From Triangularia verruculosa (lineage: Eukaryota > Ascomycota > Sordariomycetes > Sordariales > Podosporaceae), in contig MU863952.1 of the NCBI GenBank assembly GCA_033296885.1, forward strand, positions 1 through 64,000: DNA of 64,000 bases, read 5' to 3'. How positions within the stretch are numbered: the stretch's first letter is position 1; every line of letters begins with the position of its first letter. Both the position numbers and the translations under genes were made by a program. The notes beneath the pieces were generated by a model. The model saw only the letters and a program-made list of their open reading frames with translations, did no database searches and was not told the origin of the DNA. This document shows, one piece after another, positions 19,640 to 31,033 of the stretch.

Positions 19640-22600
19640 TAACCCACGAAAATCCGTAGAGAAATGGTAAAACAGAGTGCATAAGCTAGAATAAACTTTG
19701 CATGGGCTTTAAGGAGATCAGGGCATATCTTAGGGAATATATACTTTAATCGGTAATAGGTGCCCTCTCGGCTTAGCCGCCGGGCGTTAATAAATTATTA
19801 TTAATTAACAAGAGGAGTTATATCACCAGTAATAATCTTAGGGATTAAGAAGCCAAGAACATTATCAGGGGTAATAACTCGCCGGACGCGGTAATAATCG
19901 GTCTATATATACGGAGGAACCAGATAACTCGTACATAATTCTATAGTATACAATTACAGCTTATATTCACGGCATCTTATACTTATATTAAGATAATCTT
20001 ATTACGCACTATTTAGCTACACCGAACCAACATTCAAAAGTCAGCCTTCAATTATATATCCCTTTCAGAGGTTCTAGATAGGGGTTCGTCACAGTAAGTC
20101 TAAAAGCGATGAGCCTAAAAGCGGCGAGTCTAAACTACTCCTACTTTACTAAAAGTGGTTTGAGGTAGTAGAATCCTTATCTAATCTACCTAAATATATA
20201 GATCCTAAGATCCGGCATTAATAAAATATAGCACGTATTTATAGATTTTATAGTGCCTTCTTCCGTATAGTTACCAACAATACTTGCGGTTAGAAACCGC
20301 AGCTCTTACAGCGAGCTAGAGTTTTCTACTACAGCTATTACAATAAGCCACAGTACTCTCTATCAGAACTCTTAATAAATTAAAGCCACGGTAGCTACAG
20401 CGTTCTCAACGGCCCAAAACCCGGCAGCTACGGCGTTCTCACCCATTAAAATTAATCAAATACGAGGGACTTAATAAGGCTTATTAACGATATAAACTAT
20501 TATAGGCTATTAAACCGATGGAAGTTATAGGGAGCGATAAGGAGGAAAACGAGGTCTTTAATACCCATAAAGGGCTTCCCTCGCGGTATATTTAGAATTG
20601 TCTTTTCTTTCTTTCCTTAAGTTCAAGTTCAAGATAAATAGTTAAAGTTTAATATATTAATTTACCACACTCTCTTCCTGGGCATAGATCCCTATAGTTT
20701 AATACCTATGATTTTATTAATAAAGTATAGTTCCTTATTTCTTTTTCTTTTATAAGGTATAATTCCTTATACTTACTTTCCTTCGGTATTACCTTACACT
20801 ATACCTCGTAGTTTAGAGACCTCAGAGTCTTTACAGTAATTACTTTTACTTATCTGATAGGGCCTAATTAATTAACCTACCGGCGTATATTTCCGTAAAT
20901 ATAAAGGGGCGGTCTCTCGGAACTATAATATATTAAGCGTAAATAAAGCCTAAAAATTCTAAAAAAGTAACTACGTAACGTCTCTTTAATACCTACGATA
21001 GTAATAAAGCAATATAATAACCTTAATACTTCTCGACTTACCCTTAAACTTCCGAGTTTCGATAGCCCTAGAATCGCCTAACTGCCGAATAACTCAGCCT
21101 TACCGAACGAGTTAGCTAAATAGCCGAATAGGTCGATCAGTTAAATAAATATATATTACTACTTCTTCGAGTAAGTAATTAGGAAAGTAATAAATATTAT
21201 AATAAAAATAACTTCGAATATATTTAAAATAATATTTTAATAAAAGGTCGCTCAACGTAGTAATATTAAAGCTAACGTTAAGTATATTTATTTAAACGTA
21301 GATCCCGTCTTTACTTCGAGCGATTTTTAGAAAGTCGATTTCTAGGTACGACTCGAAGCTCTTAAAAGATAAGGATAAATGGAAATATATATATATCCGA
21401 TAAAACGATTAACATCGATATATTTATCGAGCGAAGCCTTTAATACGGTCTAAAGAAACGATTTAAGGACTTAAAAAAATCGATTAGGAGATAGTAGGCA
21501 ACTATATAAAAGGCCTTAATACCTTATTTAAGAGGAAGATACTCTTTAGTATATAGTTTATTTATAAAAAAGTTAGTTATAAATAACTCTACGTAAAGGG
21601 TAAGAAAAATAAGTAAAGCGTTACTAAGGCTCGAAAATTTTAAAATTCTGCCGATGTTAGTATTTACAGTAGAACCGAGTCTATAGTAATAAGCCCTTCT
21701 CTAAAGCTTAGATATCGAGAAAAATAAAATATATAAAGATAATAACGACCCTCTTAGCAGATAGTAATATATATAAGGATTATCTCCTTTACGTTTAACT
21801 TATAAATAGTCCTTATCTAAGATTACCTTTAAGTAAAGACCGCCCGACGCTTTTACTTTACGGACGTTAGTCAACGTTCTTTTAAGTAGGAGCCTATATA
21901 TCCTTATATATTAGCTAATTACTTTATATTTTAACTATACCTTTACGCTATCTACTACCGCTTCTCCTTTCCTTATCCGACTTACCTTTAACCGTTCTTA
22001 ACTCCGCTACTTTTACGTTTACTAACGTTTATTATCTATTCTATATTAGCTAATATATTTAAAGTTCGCGGCCTTTAAGCTAAGAAGTAAATTAGTTTCT
22101 ATATTGGTAGGAATTATACGACTAAACCCCCGATAATTCTATTTTCCTTCTATAAAAAGTCGGAAGTTGTAAGGTTATCGGTAATACCGATAAGAATAGA
22201 ATCCTTAGTAATATAAATATAAATTCTACCTTCTAAGTGGGTCTCTTAGCCCTTCCTCCTTTCCCCCTACTTATGTTTTCAGCTTAATATACTCGCCAAT
22301 AGTCCTAAAGGAAGTAGGCTGAAGGCGGTACGCCTTATAGTTGCTCCGTTTATATAATATTATAGATCTATAGTTATTAAAGTTTAACGCCCCTTATTCC
22401 TTAAGGTTAGTATACGCCTATTAAATTAATCCACCAGGTACCTCTACTGTTCCTTAGTATATATTCCTTTACTAAAGGGACGGTAAAATGGAAACTCGGG
22501 CAACGGATAGGTAGTCTACTATATATATTATCGCCGTTTTTATATAATCTTTAAATTATAGTAATTAAAATTATTAAACTAAATATTTATAAATATATAA

Positions 22601-22640
22601 TTTATAAGTGTCTTCTTTTGTTAGAAAAATGGATAAGTTC
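19640..22640. repeat. AT-rich RIP-type repeat block 2
   Basis: Three kilobases of AT-rich sequence with many stops in all frames, few CpA/TpG and surviving CpG, as in block 1. It begins a few tens of bases after the hAT element and ends shortly before the caspase-like gene. An LTR-like segment near 19740-20090 matches the one at about 8100-8600. No domain could be read with confidence in the rest. It is interpreted as a heavily RIP-mutated retroelement. Confidence 0.7.
19740..20090 (+). repeat. RIP-mutated LTR-like sequence
   Basis: The segment 19907-19980 (GGTCTATATATACGGAGGAA and the following bases) aligns without gaps with the minus strand of 8440-8365. Many differences are CA to TA or TG to TA in this copy. 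The outer limits are not defined. Confidence 0.45.
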
Positions 22641-22907
22641 GTCTATGTCTAAAGTTGCAATTTTAATATAAATAGTGGTTTTAGTGGGTTTGATAATGGG
22701 CTACTGGCACGCGCAAGGAGAAAACGGAAGTCATGATCAGTTTTGGTTGCGGCAAGTATAGCCGAACGGTCCTTGGACCCACTTTAGCTCAGGGTGATGC
22801 TCACTGCGCTCACCTTTTGCTTACCTTGTGAGACCAATACGGACTGAGCCAAAAAATTTGTCGGGTGTGACTATATAGGTAGGTAGCGGGCTCGTCTTCA
22901 ATGTTAC
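22641..22907. other. Transition zone next to the caspase-like gene
   Basis: Normal base composition returns here. No gene seen. It contains a TAGGTAGGTAG motif near 22878 and is the probable 3' flank of the minus-strand caspase-like gene. Confidence 0.4.
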
Positions 22908-24519
22908 TTACAGAAGACGACGTCTCGGGACAAATCGGTTGATATTTGACCCGGTTTCAACGGCCGGCAATGACAATTCTGTCAAACTCAAGGTATTGAG
23001 GAGCTGAGTGGGTGTTAGGATGTAGATTCTGGGGCTGTCAAAGTCCTGGTTCGTTGGGGGTGATCGTTCATCCAATAGCGCGACCGCTTCAGCATGCTCG
23101 TGTCGACCTGCAATCATCCCTTCCACGTCCACAGACCCACAAAAGCTTTTGATTTCATCGTAGATGTTCTTGATAGAAGGATCTCCGACATCCTCTGTAA
23201 ATATATCCAGGATTCTCTCTGCCAAACTGACCATACTAAGAGATGTATCGGGGTATCTCATGGCTAGTTTCAGGCAGTGTGGTTCATCCTCGGCAGCATA
23301 AACAGCGGTTTGATCGTACGCAAATGCGTCTGGCCACATTGCTGAGATTCCCTTTCCCTTGGCTGGATCACGAGAATAGTCTCCGGCGCCATGTCTGGAT
23401 CCTGGGTATACGGTAGAAATGTGCACGGTTGAGACTTCCTGGGGTGCAGTCAATATCCAGTTTTTCCACTTTCGAACTTCCAGGCCTTGATCCCGCAACT
23501 GACAACTTAGATGAATAGCCGGGCCAGTCATGCTGGGTGCTGGTGGGTTCAGCCAGACGAAAGGCTCTTTAGCAACATGTCGTACCTGAGCCGGTGATAA
23601 TGGGGACAACATGATTGTCCCGGGTTTCTTGGATATTCGGCAATAGATGGGTGTTCGTCGCCTGGGTGTATCGAAAAGTGCTCTTCTTGTGTATTGGTCA
23701 ACCTGAACAACGGAATTTGTGCTGCTGGTGAAACGAACGCTCGGCATCCACGCTTGAAGGCGATTTATCAGTCGTCGGTGTAGCTCAACTACTGTCAGCC
23801 ATTCAGTCGTCCTCGTGGCATGTGCAAGCTCATCAATAAGAGAGTGTGTGAAGGAATGCTGGCCGACCTCGGCTGCAATTGACTCGAACCCACATGCTGC
23901 GATGGTCTCCACAACTCCATGACCTTTTGAGGCGTCGCCTGCCTGGATGGCGTGACAAGCGTCGTAAAGAAGGAGTACATCACAGTCCACCTCGCCAAGC
24001 AGAGAATGGATCACCGATGATTGAAGAGTGAGAGAGTTATCGTCGCGCCTATCCAAATGATAAGCTTGTGAGTACCTAGAGAGGTGATTGTGAGGGTTCC
24101 TACGTCGCGGCCCAGATATTGCTCCCCCCGGGCTGCTCGCTCACACGAGCATGGCCCGCGTAGTATATTATCACAAGGTTTCCCTCATTTCCATGCCCCT
24201 CCAGAAGACTCGTCACTTTCGTCGATAGTCTGATAGACGGTTTTGTCGTTGGTATTTTCCAAACCTCGACGTCGTAGTGGTATAAATGACTCAACACCGA
24301 CGTCAAAGGCCTGATCTCGTCATCGACGTCAAGATCGTCATTTTCCCAACTGATTAGGAGCACCTTTACGGCACTGTATCCGGTCGAGAAACGTTTCGGC
24401 CAAGCTTTCGAAACGGCATCCGTGAGTTGCGAAACAAAGCCGGGATATTGTGCAACTTGATCGCCAGCGGTTGCGTTGTCTTGGGTTTCCTGAGCACGGG
24501 CAGCTGCGTGGGCATCCAT
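22908..24519 (-). CDS. Caspase-like (peptidase C14 fold) protein
   Basis: Two exons on the minus strand, 24519-24104 and 24048-22908, are joined by a 55-nt intron (GTAGGA donor, GATAG acceptor). The join gives NIWAATRDDNS in frame and a 518-residue product. Residues about 45-210 resemble a caspase p20 fold: VKVLLISWEND as the first strand, the catalytic His in LVIIYYAGHARVS, and the catalytic Cys in DVLLLYDACHA after the intron. Classical metacaspases have YSGHG and DSCHSG, so this is a divergent caspase-like group with a short leader and no zinc-finger or proline-rich prodomain. The C-terminal 300 residues are unassigned. Caspases are Cys proteases that cut after acidic or basic residues; the substrate here is unknown. 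The gene lies at the border between the accessory block and the core. Family high, activity unproven. Confidence 0.8.
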
Positions 24520-27500
24520 CGTAAAAGGGCTGCAGGTCTAGTTGTACATGCATCACCAGGTCAGAATCATCAATTAATAGGTGCGGAGTATGGAGGTACA
24601 GGATAGGCAGCTGGGGAAATCGGATCATACCTACAAGCGACTAAATTCATCACGTACCCCGTGAAAAGAAGAAAATAAGAGATGAATGGTTAGCATCTCA
24701 TTGGCCCGTCTTGACAGCATAATTGCCGAGTCAAACTAAATCGCAAAGACGGGTGAATGGTGAGAATACCTGTTGTGAAAAAAAAGGCTTTGTAGTGCCA
24801 GAGATGAGACATATCGGCAGTGACTCGGTACGCTTTCCAGGGCGGAAAAAGGTTATTGGCTGGGACGTGGTGCGATAGCTGCGATGCAGCGGACAGAAAA
24901 ACTGCTTTTGTGACCGAGATGTCTGCAGCTGACGACACTCGGGATCGCTTATGATTTTTTGGTTGTTGGGCCCTCGCTGCTGCTGCCTTAGTCACATGCA
25001 GCACCGCCGATTGGGGTTCTCTGGTTCGCTGGCTCAACACCTTCGGCACCCTGGCGCTGCTGTACCCTACACCGTCCTTGCTCACGGCAGCGAAACACTT
25101 CTCACGTCTCGAACTGACTGCGCGGTCAATCTGTGTGTCCAGAACCTACAATTGTTCGTTTGACCACAAACTTCCGTCGAGCCACCGATACCCCGTCACC
25201 GCTGTCTAGGTGGCGCTGCTCACCTCACCCTAGGCTCCTCGTTGCCCACATCGAGTCAAACACGGTTCCTTTCTGATTATCCTATCTTGCAACGAAATGA
25301 AATGTTGCATGCATTTGCATGAAGCCCGAAGCTTCCGCTGCCTATCAGAGATGCCATCACCGAAAACGGCGTTTGGGACCACGCAAGGGTCCCTCTCAGC
25401 AACGACACTGGGTGAAAAAACCGCATTACCTACATCGCCCACATTTCTAATTCCCAGTACTATACCTGTTAGTTTAGTGCAATTGAATCTTCCTCTTGAA
25501 CAATATTCTAATGCCTTGGGCAGTCTTCGCATAGAAAAACCGCTCAAGTTTGGTACTGCTGCTACTGTGCTTATGGGCCGTTCAACACAGCCCACCACGA
25601 TTCTTGCCTCTACTGTCACCATGAGCGTTGCTCCTATTGCGCAATAGAGAGGGTTTAGGTCCACTTGATGATCAAACAGTACCTACCTTAGGTAGCCTTC
25701 CCACCCACCTACTTATGGTCAAGCCAGCGGTGAAACAGCTTTTCAGGTGTGTCTTCTCCTGCGCCTTTTCTGGAGGTTGAGAGAACGCGCTGACAGAGAA
25801 AGTCCAGCAAGGCGCGCTCAATAAGCCGAAGTAGAGGCTAGTGAAGCTCCGACGCAATGACGTGCTCCTAGGGATTCAGTCAAGCCCAGACTTCTGTCTG
25901 CTTCACGCTATACGTCGAGAATACCTTAGATCAGACTTTGCAACAGCGAGGTGCCTGCACAGCCAAAAGCCACACAAACAGTGAAAAACAGCTGCGCAGG
26001 TAGAGAACTTGGACGGAGCGCATTACTTCTACCACCTATTTTGCCAGGGTCTCACAAGGGCACCATGAACTGTGTGACAAGCAAGGGGATTATGGTTGAA
26101 TCCGGTGTGGCCTGAGAGCCGGGCTCGATAATATCTAGGAGCAAAGGGTACAGAATTACAGTAATTAGGTAACCTAGGTAGAACTTAATCTCAAGGGCAA
26201 CAGCGCTCACGTCTTGCTCATAATAGCCACATATTGCTTGAGGGCGAACGTCATATCTCTTAGCAGTACCTAGACAGCAGAAGTAGCAACAGTAACGTGC
26301 AATTCGCAACCAGATATGGAATATTCCAACTGGGCTCGAGATCAGGGCCGGAGGTGGTCTTTCCATCAACAGGCCAGGCATATCTGCCAAAGCCCTTGCA
26401 GCTGGCGTGACGTATCAGAGTGAGTGCATTCGAACAGGTACCCAAAGCAGGACCTGCGGCCTGCATGTTGTCAATGTTGAGTGTTGTTGTCGCACGCCAG
26501 TAATATTCGACTGTTTGGGCAACATTGACATCAACTTCAACATTGACATCAGCTCGTTTTTATATGGCGATTACCTAGGTATGTAACTAAGGTACCTACC
26601 TATGACGAGAAAATAGACGAACACTGGTCACGATGGGTGTTGTTTCCCTAAGAAAATCAGAAGTTGCGGCACGATTAGTCGGAACACCATGTGAAGGGAG
26701 TTATGGTTGAGTTGTGGAGGAGATGTCGAGACCAATGAAAATGTGCGTTTCACTGTCCTCCCCCTTGATGAAGCCAGAGTGCCCGAGATGAAATGGGTTG
26801 TCCGTAAGTTCATCTTATTGTTAAGGCTTTTCCGATCAAAGTTAGGTGTGCTGACCCAAGCCTGTCGTTGTCTGGTTAGGATACGAGAATGATGATACAT
26901 CCCCACTTGAGTTGGGCACCTGGCAGCTACCATCCTATCAAGATGTTTGTAAGCCTGAAGAAGCCACTCCGAAGAACAATTACACGATAAATGGAATGAG
27001 GATTTGGTGTCAGACTGGAAGTACAGAAGGGATGAAAATGTCGGGCGCGGACGCGGAGAGTGAGAAGATGGTGCTAGTGTGAGGACGGGATCGATGGCGA
27101 TTTTTCTTCAGGCTTTTCTGTAAAGAATGTAGTTTATATTTACAGACAATGGCTCAAATGATTCGCTCTGTCTTCAAAGTTAGTCGCACAAGATGAGCCC
27201 CTGAACCCCTGAATTCCTGAATGACTCCGCATGTTGGAATAACCCCAACCCGAGTCTTGTATAGCTGTTAGCGCCGAGAAATAGTCTACGCTGGCTATCA
27301 ACACTGAGATGCTAACAGTTGAGTTCGTGTTACAGATCCCACATGAAAACCAGCAGTGACTGCGTTCTAGTACTCCTACAAATGGGTGGGATTTGTAATC
27401 CGATTTCTCGTTCTTGGGAACGTTGAGCTATCTCCGGGCATCTCTTAATTACGTCCGTCATACGGCGGATGTAGAGGCCCTGTCACACCCATTTGGCACC

Positions 27501-27752
27501 AACAGCATCCATCCTCCTCCCAGGATAACCAGTGGAAAGTCCGGATCCGCCATCGACTCACGTCAGCTATAAAACCTTGGCGTCGCTCTCCACCTCAGTC
27601 TACCTACCTACCTTACCTACCTACCACTGCCTACCTACCTTACCTACTAACCATAAATCGGTTCTTACCTCACGATCCCATAGAGGCATCTTCCGAACCA
27701 ATCACGGAAACGGGACCAGCAAGCAGATAATCAATCAAACTTTGACTTCAAA
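24520..27752. other. 3.2-kb gene-poor interval
   Basis: No supported gene. Opposed open frames around 25230-25664 look coding-like on neither strand, although the plus-strand frame 25297-25647 is hydrophobic and Thr/Ser-rich and was not identified. Several TACCTACC/TAGGTAGG-type motifs occur (about 25680, 26165, 26575, 27600-27650). The last 200 nt form the promoter of the DUF2855 gene and contain a dense run of these motifs. Confidence 0.5.
27600..27655 (+). promoter_or_regulatory. TACCTACC-rich tract upstream of the DUF2855 gene
   Basis: Imperfect tandem CTACCTAC/TTACC units about 100-150 nt before the ATG at 27753. Similar short tracts recur in other intergenic regions of the window. It could be a 5' UTR microsatellite or a binding site; function unknown. 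Confidence 0.35.
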
Positions 27753-28982
27753 ATGGCCGAAGTGATTCAAATCATCTCCAAAACCGACTTCACCGCCCAA
27801 TCTCTTACCCCTGCTCCCTCGCCTTCGACCAACTTGACCGCGCCATCCTCAGTGCGCATCCAAACCCGCCTAATCTCTCTTACCACCAACACCTTCACCT
27901 ACGCCAAGCTCGGCGGAAATCCTCTTCTCGCCTGGTGGAACGTCTGGCCATTGCCGTCGACCGTCTCACCTGAGACTCACTGCAGAATCTCAGCATGGGG
28001 GTACTCTGAAGTGGTGGAGAGCACCATCGCCTCCCTCCCCGTCGGATCAAGGCTCTTCGGCTACCAGCCCATCGGTACTAGAGCCGAAGAGCTTCAGCTC
28101 AAGGAGTCAAACGTCGCCGGGCAGTATGATGTGGTCTTGTCTGATGACGGATTGAGAGTGGGGCTAAATGCGATCTACAACCGTTACCATATCTTTGGAG
28201 ATGAAGACCGCCAAAGCCGGGGATTGCGCGCGCTTTTCTATGCGCTTTGGCAGACGGGCTGGATGCTCAACCAGCATGTCTTTGCCTGGGAGGGCGGGTT
28301 CAAGCCGTCGCATCCATTTGGTGACGCAGGAGGTGATGGCTGGGATGCCGAGAAGGCGGATATCAAGGGGGCGGTAATAATTCTGCTGGCGCCATCGGGG
28401 AAGACGGGGTTGTCGTTTGCGCATGAGCTGAGGAAGGGAAGACCGGAGGACGAGCAGCCTGAGAAGGTGATTGCCGTGGGCTCAGAAAAGTCAAAGGTCT
28501 TCAGCAAGAGCACTGGCTTGTTTGATGAGGTGTTGTTGTATGAGCAGGTTGATGAGATTGAGAGGTTGGCGAAGAAGGGACAGAAAATTGTGCTGGTGAA
28601 TTTTGGCGCCAGAGGCCAAGCGGCTGATACCTGGGCGGTCCGTCTTGAGGAGAAGTTTGGAGATAATGTGATTGTTCTTCTTGTCGGAGGCGATCCTTCG
28701 TCTTCTAGGCCCCCTGCTTTGTATGGAAAGGCAATGGATCCGACCAGCAATATCTACCAGGTTCACGCCGGCCTAGTCCGGGAGACGGCCGTTGCCAACC
28801 TTGGGTCGCCAGAGGCCTACTACAAAGCTCAGGAGACTGCCTGGGAAAGGTTCAGCAGGGAAGGCGCCGTTCCTGCTATTGGAATCAGGTGGGGTAATGG
28901 CTTGGAGGAGTACAAGGCTAGCTGGGATGCGCTGGTTGATGGCCAGTATGGTCCCGAGACTGGCCTTGTGTTTGAGTTGTAG
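27753..28982 (+). CDS. DUF2855 family protein (MDR-like fold)
   Basis: Single-exon gene encoding 409 residues. The whole length matches the DUF2855 pattern as recalled: an N-terminal region with FTYAKLGGNPLLAWWNVWP, then EVVESTIASLPVGSRLFGY, which is reminiscent of the GroES-like part of medium-chain dehydrogenases. A central AVIILLAPSGKTGLSFAHEL segment has a nucleotide-binding look, and the C-terminal half has VLVNFGARG. The biochemical role of the family is not established; an NAD(P)-dependent oxidoreductase-like activity is only a guess. ATG 27753 follows a leader after the TACCTACC tract; no upstream in-frame ATG fits better. The next gene on the same strand starts 276 nt downstream. Confidence 0.85.
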   Translation: MAEVIQIISKTDFTAQSLTPAPSPSTNLTAPSSVRIQTRLISLTTNTFTYAKLGGNPLLAWWNVWPLPSTVSPETHCRISAWGYSEVVESTIASLPVGSRLFGYQPIGTRAEELQLKESNVAGQYDVVLSDDGLRVGLNAIYNRYHIFGDEDRQSRGLRALFYALWQTGWMLNQHVFAWEGGFKPSHPFGDAGGDGWDAEKADIKGAVIILLAPSGKTGLSFAHELRKGRPEDEQPEKVIAVGSEKSKVFSKSTGLFDEVLLYEQVDEIERLAKKGQKIVLVNFGARGQAADTWAVRLEEKFGDNVIVLLVGGDPSSSRPPALYGKAMDPTSNIYQVHAGLVRETAVANLGSPEAYYKAQETAWERFSREGAVPAIGIRWGNGLEEYKASWDALVDGQYGPETGLVFEL

Positions 28983-29258
28983 TCACGAGAAACCCTGTTG
29001 GGGGAGGACAAAGAGTCCCTCCCAGCTGTATGCGGGAGAATGAACCGCGCTGAACCCCAGGGAGTGGACACCCTTTGAGAACAAAGGAGCTGCCCGATCC
29101 CTGCTTAACAAAGAGAATTCATGGCAACAACATAATGACTTTATGAAACATCATTCCAAACTTCAACACACCTCAAGAGTATTTGATGGGATTGACAGCG
29201 TTGCCACCGTCTTCTCAGTGACGCGTCTTCCTTGGGCGGGCCGAGATGACTTCAAAAC

Positions 29259-30764
29259 ATGTACACCTTCAATCATCCCTCTCGATGGATCTTTGGCATT
29301 ACCACCGCCGCTACGGCGACACTGGCACCACAATATTACACTAGCTGGGAAGAGATAATATGGGACTTCTCGCTTGCTTCAGTTCCAGTGCTCGTTGGTT
29401 TGTGGCTAAAACTATCGCCTGGCACCTTTGCTGCAGGAATGACTTTATCCTTGTGGTACACCTCCATCTTTACGACATCAGGTCTTTTTTGGTACTACCT
29501 CTTCGCCGCGGTCATGTGGTTTTGTCACAGCTCTTTTGTCGAGTACAAGACCCACACACTGGAGGAAATCCCGCCTACACTCGGAGGATGGCTGCAACTT
29601 GTGGTCTGGAACTTCCTCGGCGGATGGAACAGTGTTTTGGAGCCGCCAAAAATCAGGCAAGACGAAAGCCCTTATCGGGGAAAGCTATTCCAATTGCCGC
29701 CCAGAGAAGGAGACCGACCAAAAACGAGCAGGTGGCTTCCTGCGAGACAGCTCAGTCAAAAGGGGCCGCCTAACAGTTCTTACAAGCTGAACGACATGAT
29801 CAAGAAGCTTCAGGCGAGATCGCACAGAAGTTTGAGTGTTAAGATGTCGTTTTTAGAGAGTGGGATTCGTGGCTTGTTCAGGAACATCGGGGATAGAACA
29901 CCTGGCACGATCAACACGGGGGAAGAATGGGCCGGGGAAATTGCGCATGTTCACACTGCTGATGGGTCTTTACATGTGGACCTTCACCCGGAGGATGTCA
30001 ACACAGTCCTGCAGGCCGGTTGGGGGCAGCGACATCCGTTGGCCGGAGGTAACAATTCGAAGATGTTCAGGTTTTGGTTCCACGGGGTCCTAGAAAAGAG
30101 ACTCCCGGTACCGGTAGGATGGACTTTGGTCTATGCCCCAAGAACGGCGGAGGAAGAGAATGTAGTGCAAGAGATCCTGATCGCCGGCATCTGGTATGCG
30201 ACTCAGGGCAACCTTTATCCCATCGGTGGAGATGATGAACATAGACTCACAAGATGGGATGTCAGGGCTGAAGAATTCAAAAGAACAGACACGTGGTGGA
30301 ATTGGCTATGGAGAGTTGTGCCGACGCCACCAGAGAGGAAGTGGAAATGTGCCTGTTGTCGGAATTGTGGACGAGGATGTCCGGGTAACACCAGAGAGAA
30401 TGGTGATTCCACGGCGGCTGAACACCATCCAGCTCCCATACGAGAGAGGCATGTCCCAGAGGAGCGGCCTATACATCCAATATCGGCCAACTTGAGTGAA
30501 AACGGTGATGGAGCATCCGGATTGGGGAAGAGTGGCCTGAATGTTCGCTTTTCTTTACCAGAGACACTGCCAGCTTTGTCAGATCCCGGGATGTTGTCAG
30601 ATCCAGGGGTGGGGGGCCACAGAGCCAGAGGACGTATGTATCCATTACCGGAATCTCCAAAACCAAATGTTAACAGAGCAAAGTCTGAGCCTGGCGGGAC
30701 CAACTTCTTGACAACCACCGACAAAGCCCAAGACGATTGGTCATGGGGTGATGATATCTTTTAG
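29259..30764 (+). CDS. Membrane protein with luciferase-type (DUF5519) domain
   Basis: Single exon, 501 residues. The N-terminal 90 residues contain about two to four hydrophobic segments (SVPVLVGLWL, FAAGMTLSLWY, GLFWYYLFAAVMWF). Residues about 215-330 match the fungal luciferase/DUF5519 domain: EIAHVHTADGSLHVDLHPED, then GWGQRHPLAG, RFWFHGV and the late VPVGWTLVYAPRTAEE. The domain name comes from a distant database relation and does not imply light production. The C-terminal 150 residues are low complexity with a Cys-rich patch (CACCRNCGRGCPG) and a WSWGDDIF end. The substrate is unknown; a membrane-anchored enzyme is plausible. Confidence 0.75.
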   Translation: MYTFNHPSRWIFGITTAATATLAPQYYTSWEEIIWDFSLASVPVLVGLWLKLSPGTFAAGMTLSLWYTSIFTTSGLFWYYLFAAVMWFCHSSFVEYKTHTLEEIPPTLGGWLQLVVWNFLGGWNSVLEPPKIRQDESPYRGKLFQLPPREGDRPKTSRWLPARQLSQKGPPNSSYKLNDMIKKLQARSHRSLSVKMSFLESGIRGLFRNIGDRTPGTINTGEEWAGEIAHVHTADGSLHVDLHPEDVNTVLQAGWGQRHPLAGGNNSKMFRFWFHGVLEKRLPVPVGWTLVYAPRTAEEENVVQEILIAGIWYATQGNLYPIGGDDEHRLTRWDVRAEEFKRTDTWWNWLWRVVPTPPERKWKCACCRNCGRGCPGNTRENGDSTAAEHHPAPIRERHVPEERPIHPISANLSENGDGASGLGKSGLNVRFSLPETLPALSDPGMLSDPGVGGHRARGRMYPLPESPKPNVNRAKSEPGGTNFLTTTDKAQDDWSWGDDIF

Positions 30765-31033
30765 AGCATTGACCCTACGTTCTACAACCGTTTTTAGGGT
30801 TAGAATCACAGAGCAAATAGACGACAATCGAGCATTAAGAATCCTTCCCCCGGTTGCCCCTGAGCCCCTATCAAAATCACGTGATGATTTGCTTCGTTTT
30901 CGTTTGGCTCCGCACTGTTAGGTAATTAGGTAGGTCAGGTAGGCAGCGCGGCGGCGAAGAACTTGTGTAAATTGCTGCCTGGAACTGACTTTTTCTTCCA
31001 AACATCACAAAAGGGATTCGAGGCGAGGAAACG

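Noticed and set aside
22780..22850. tRNA-like stretch (TTTAGCTCAGG-type)
   Set aside because: No matching acceptor stem, anticodon loop or GTTCGA T-loop could be drawn.
25230..25664. Opposed open frames of 144 (minus) and 116 (plus) codons
   Set aside because: Neither strand matches a known family, and no splice model extends them.
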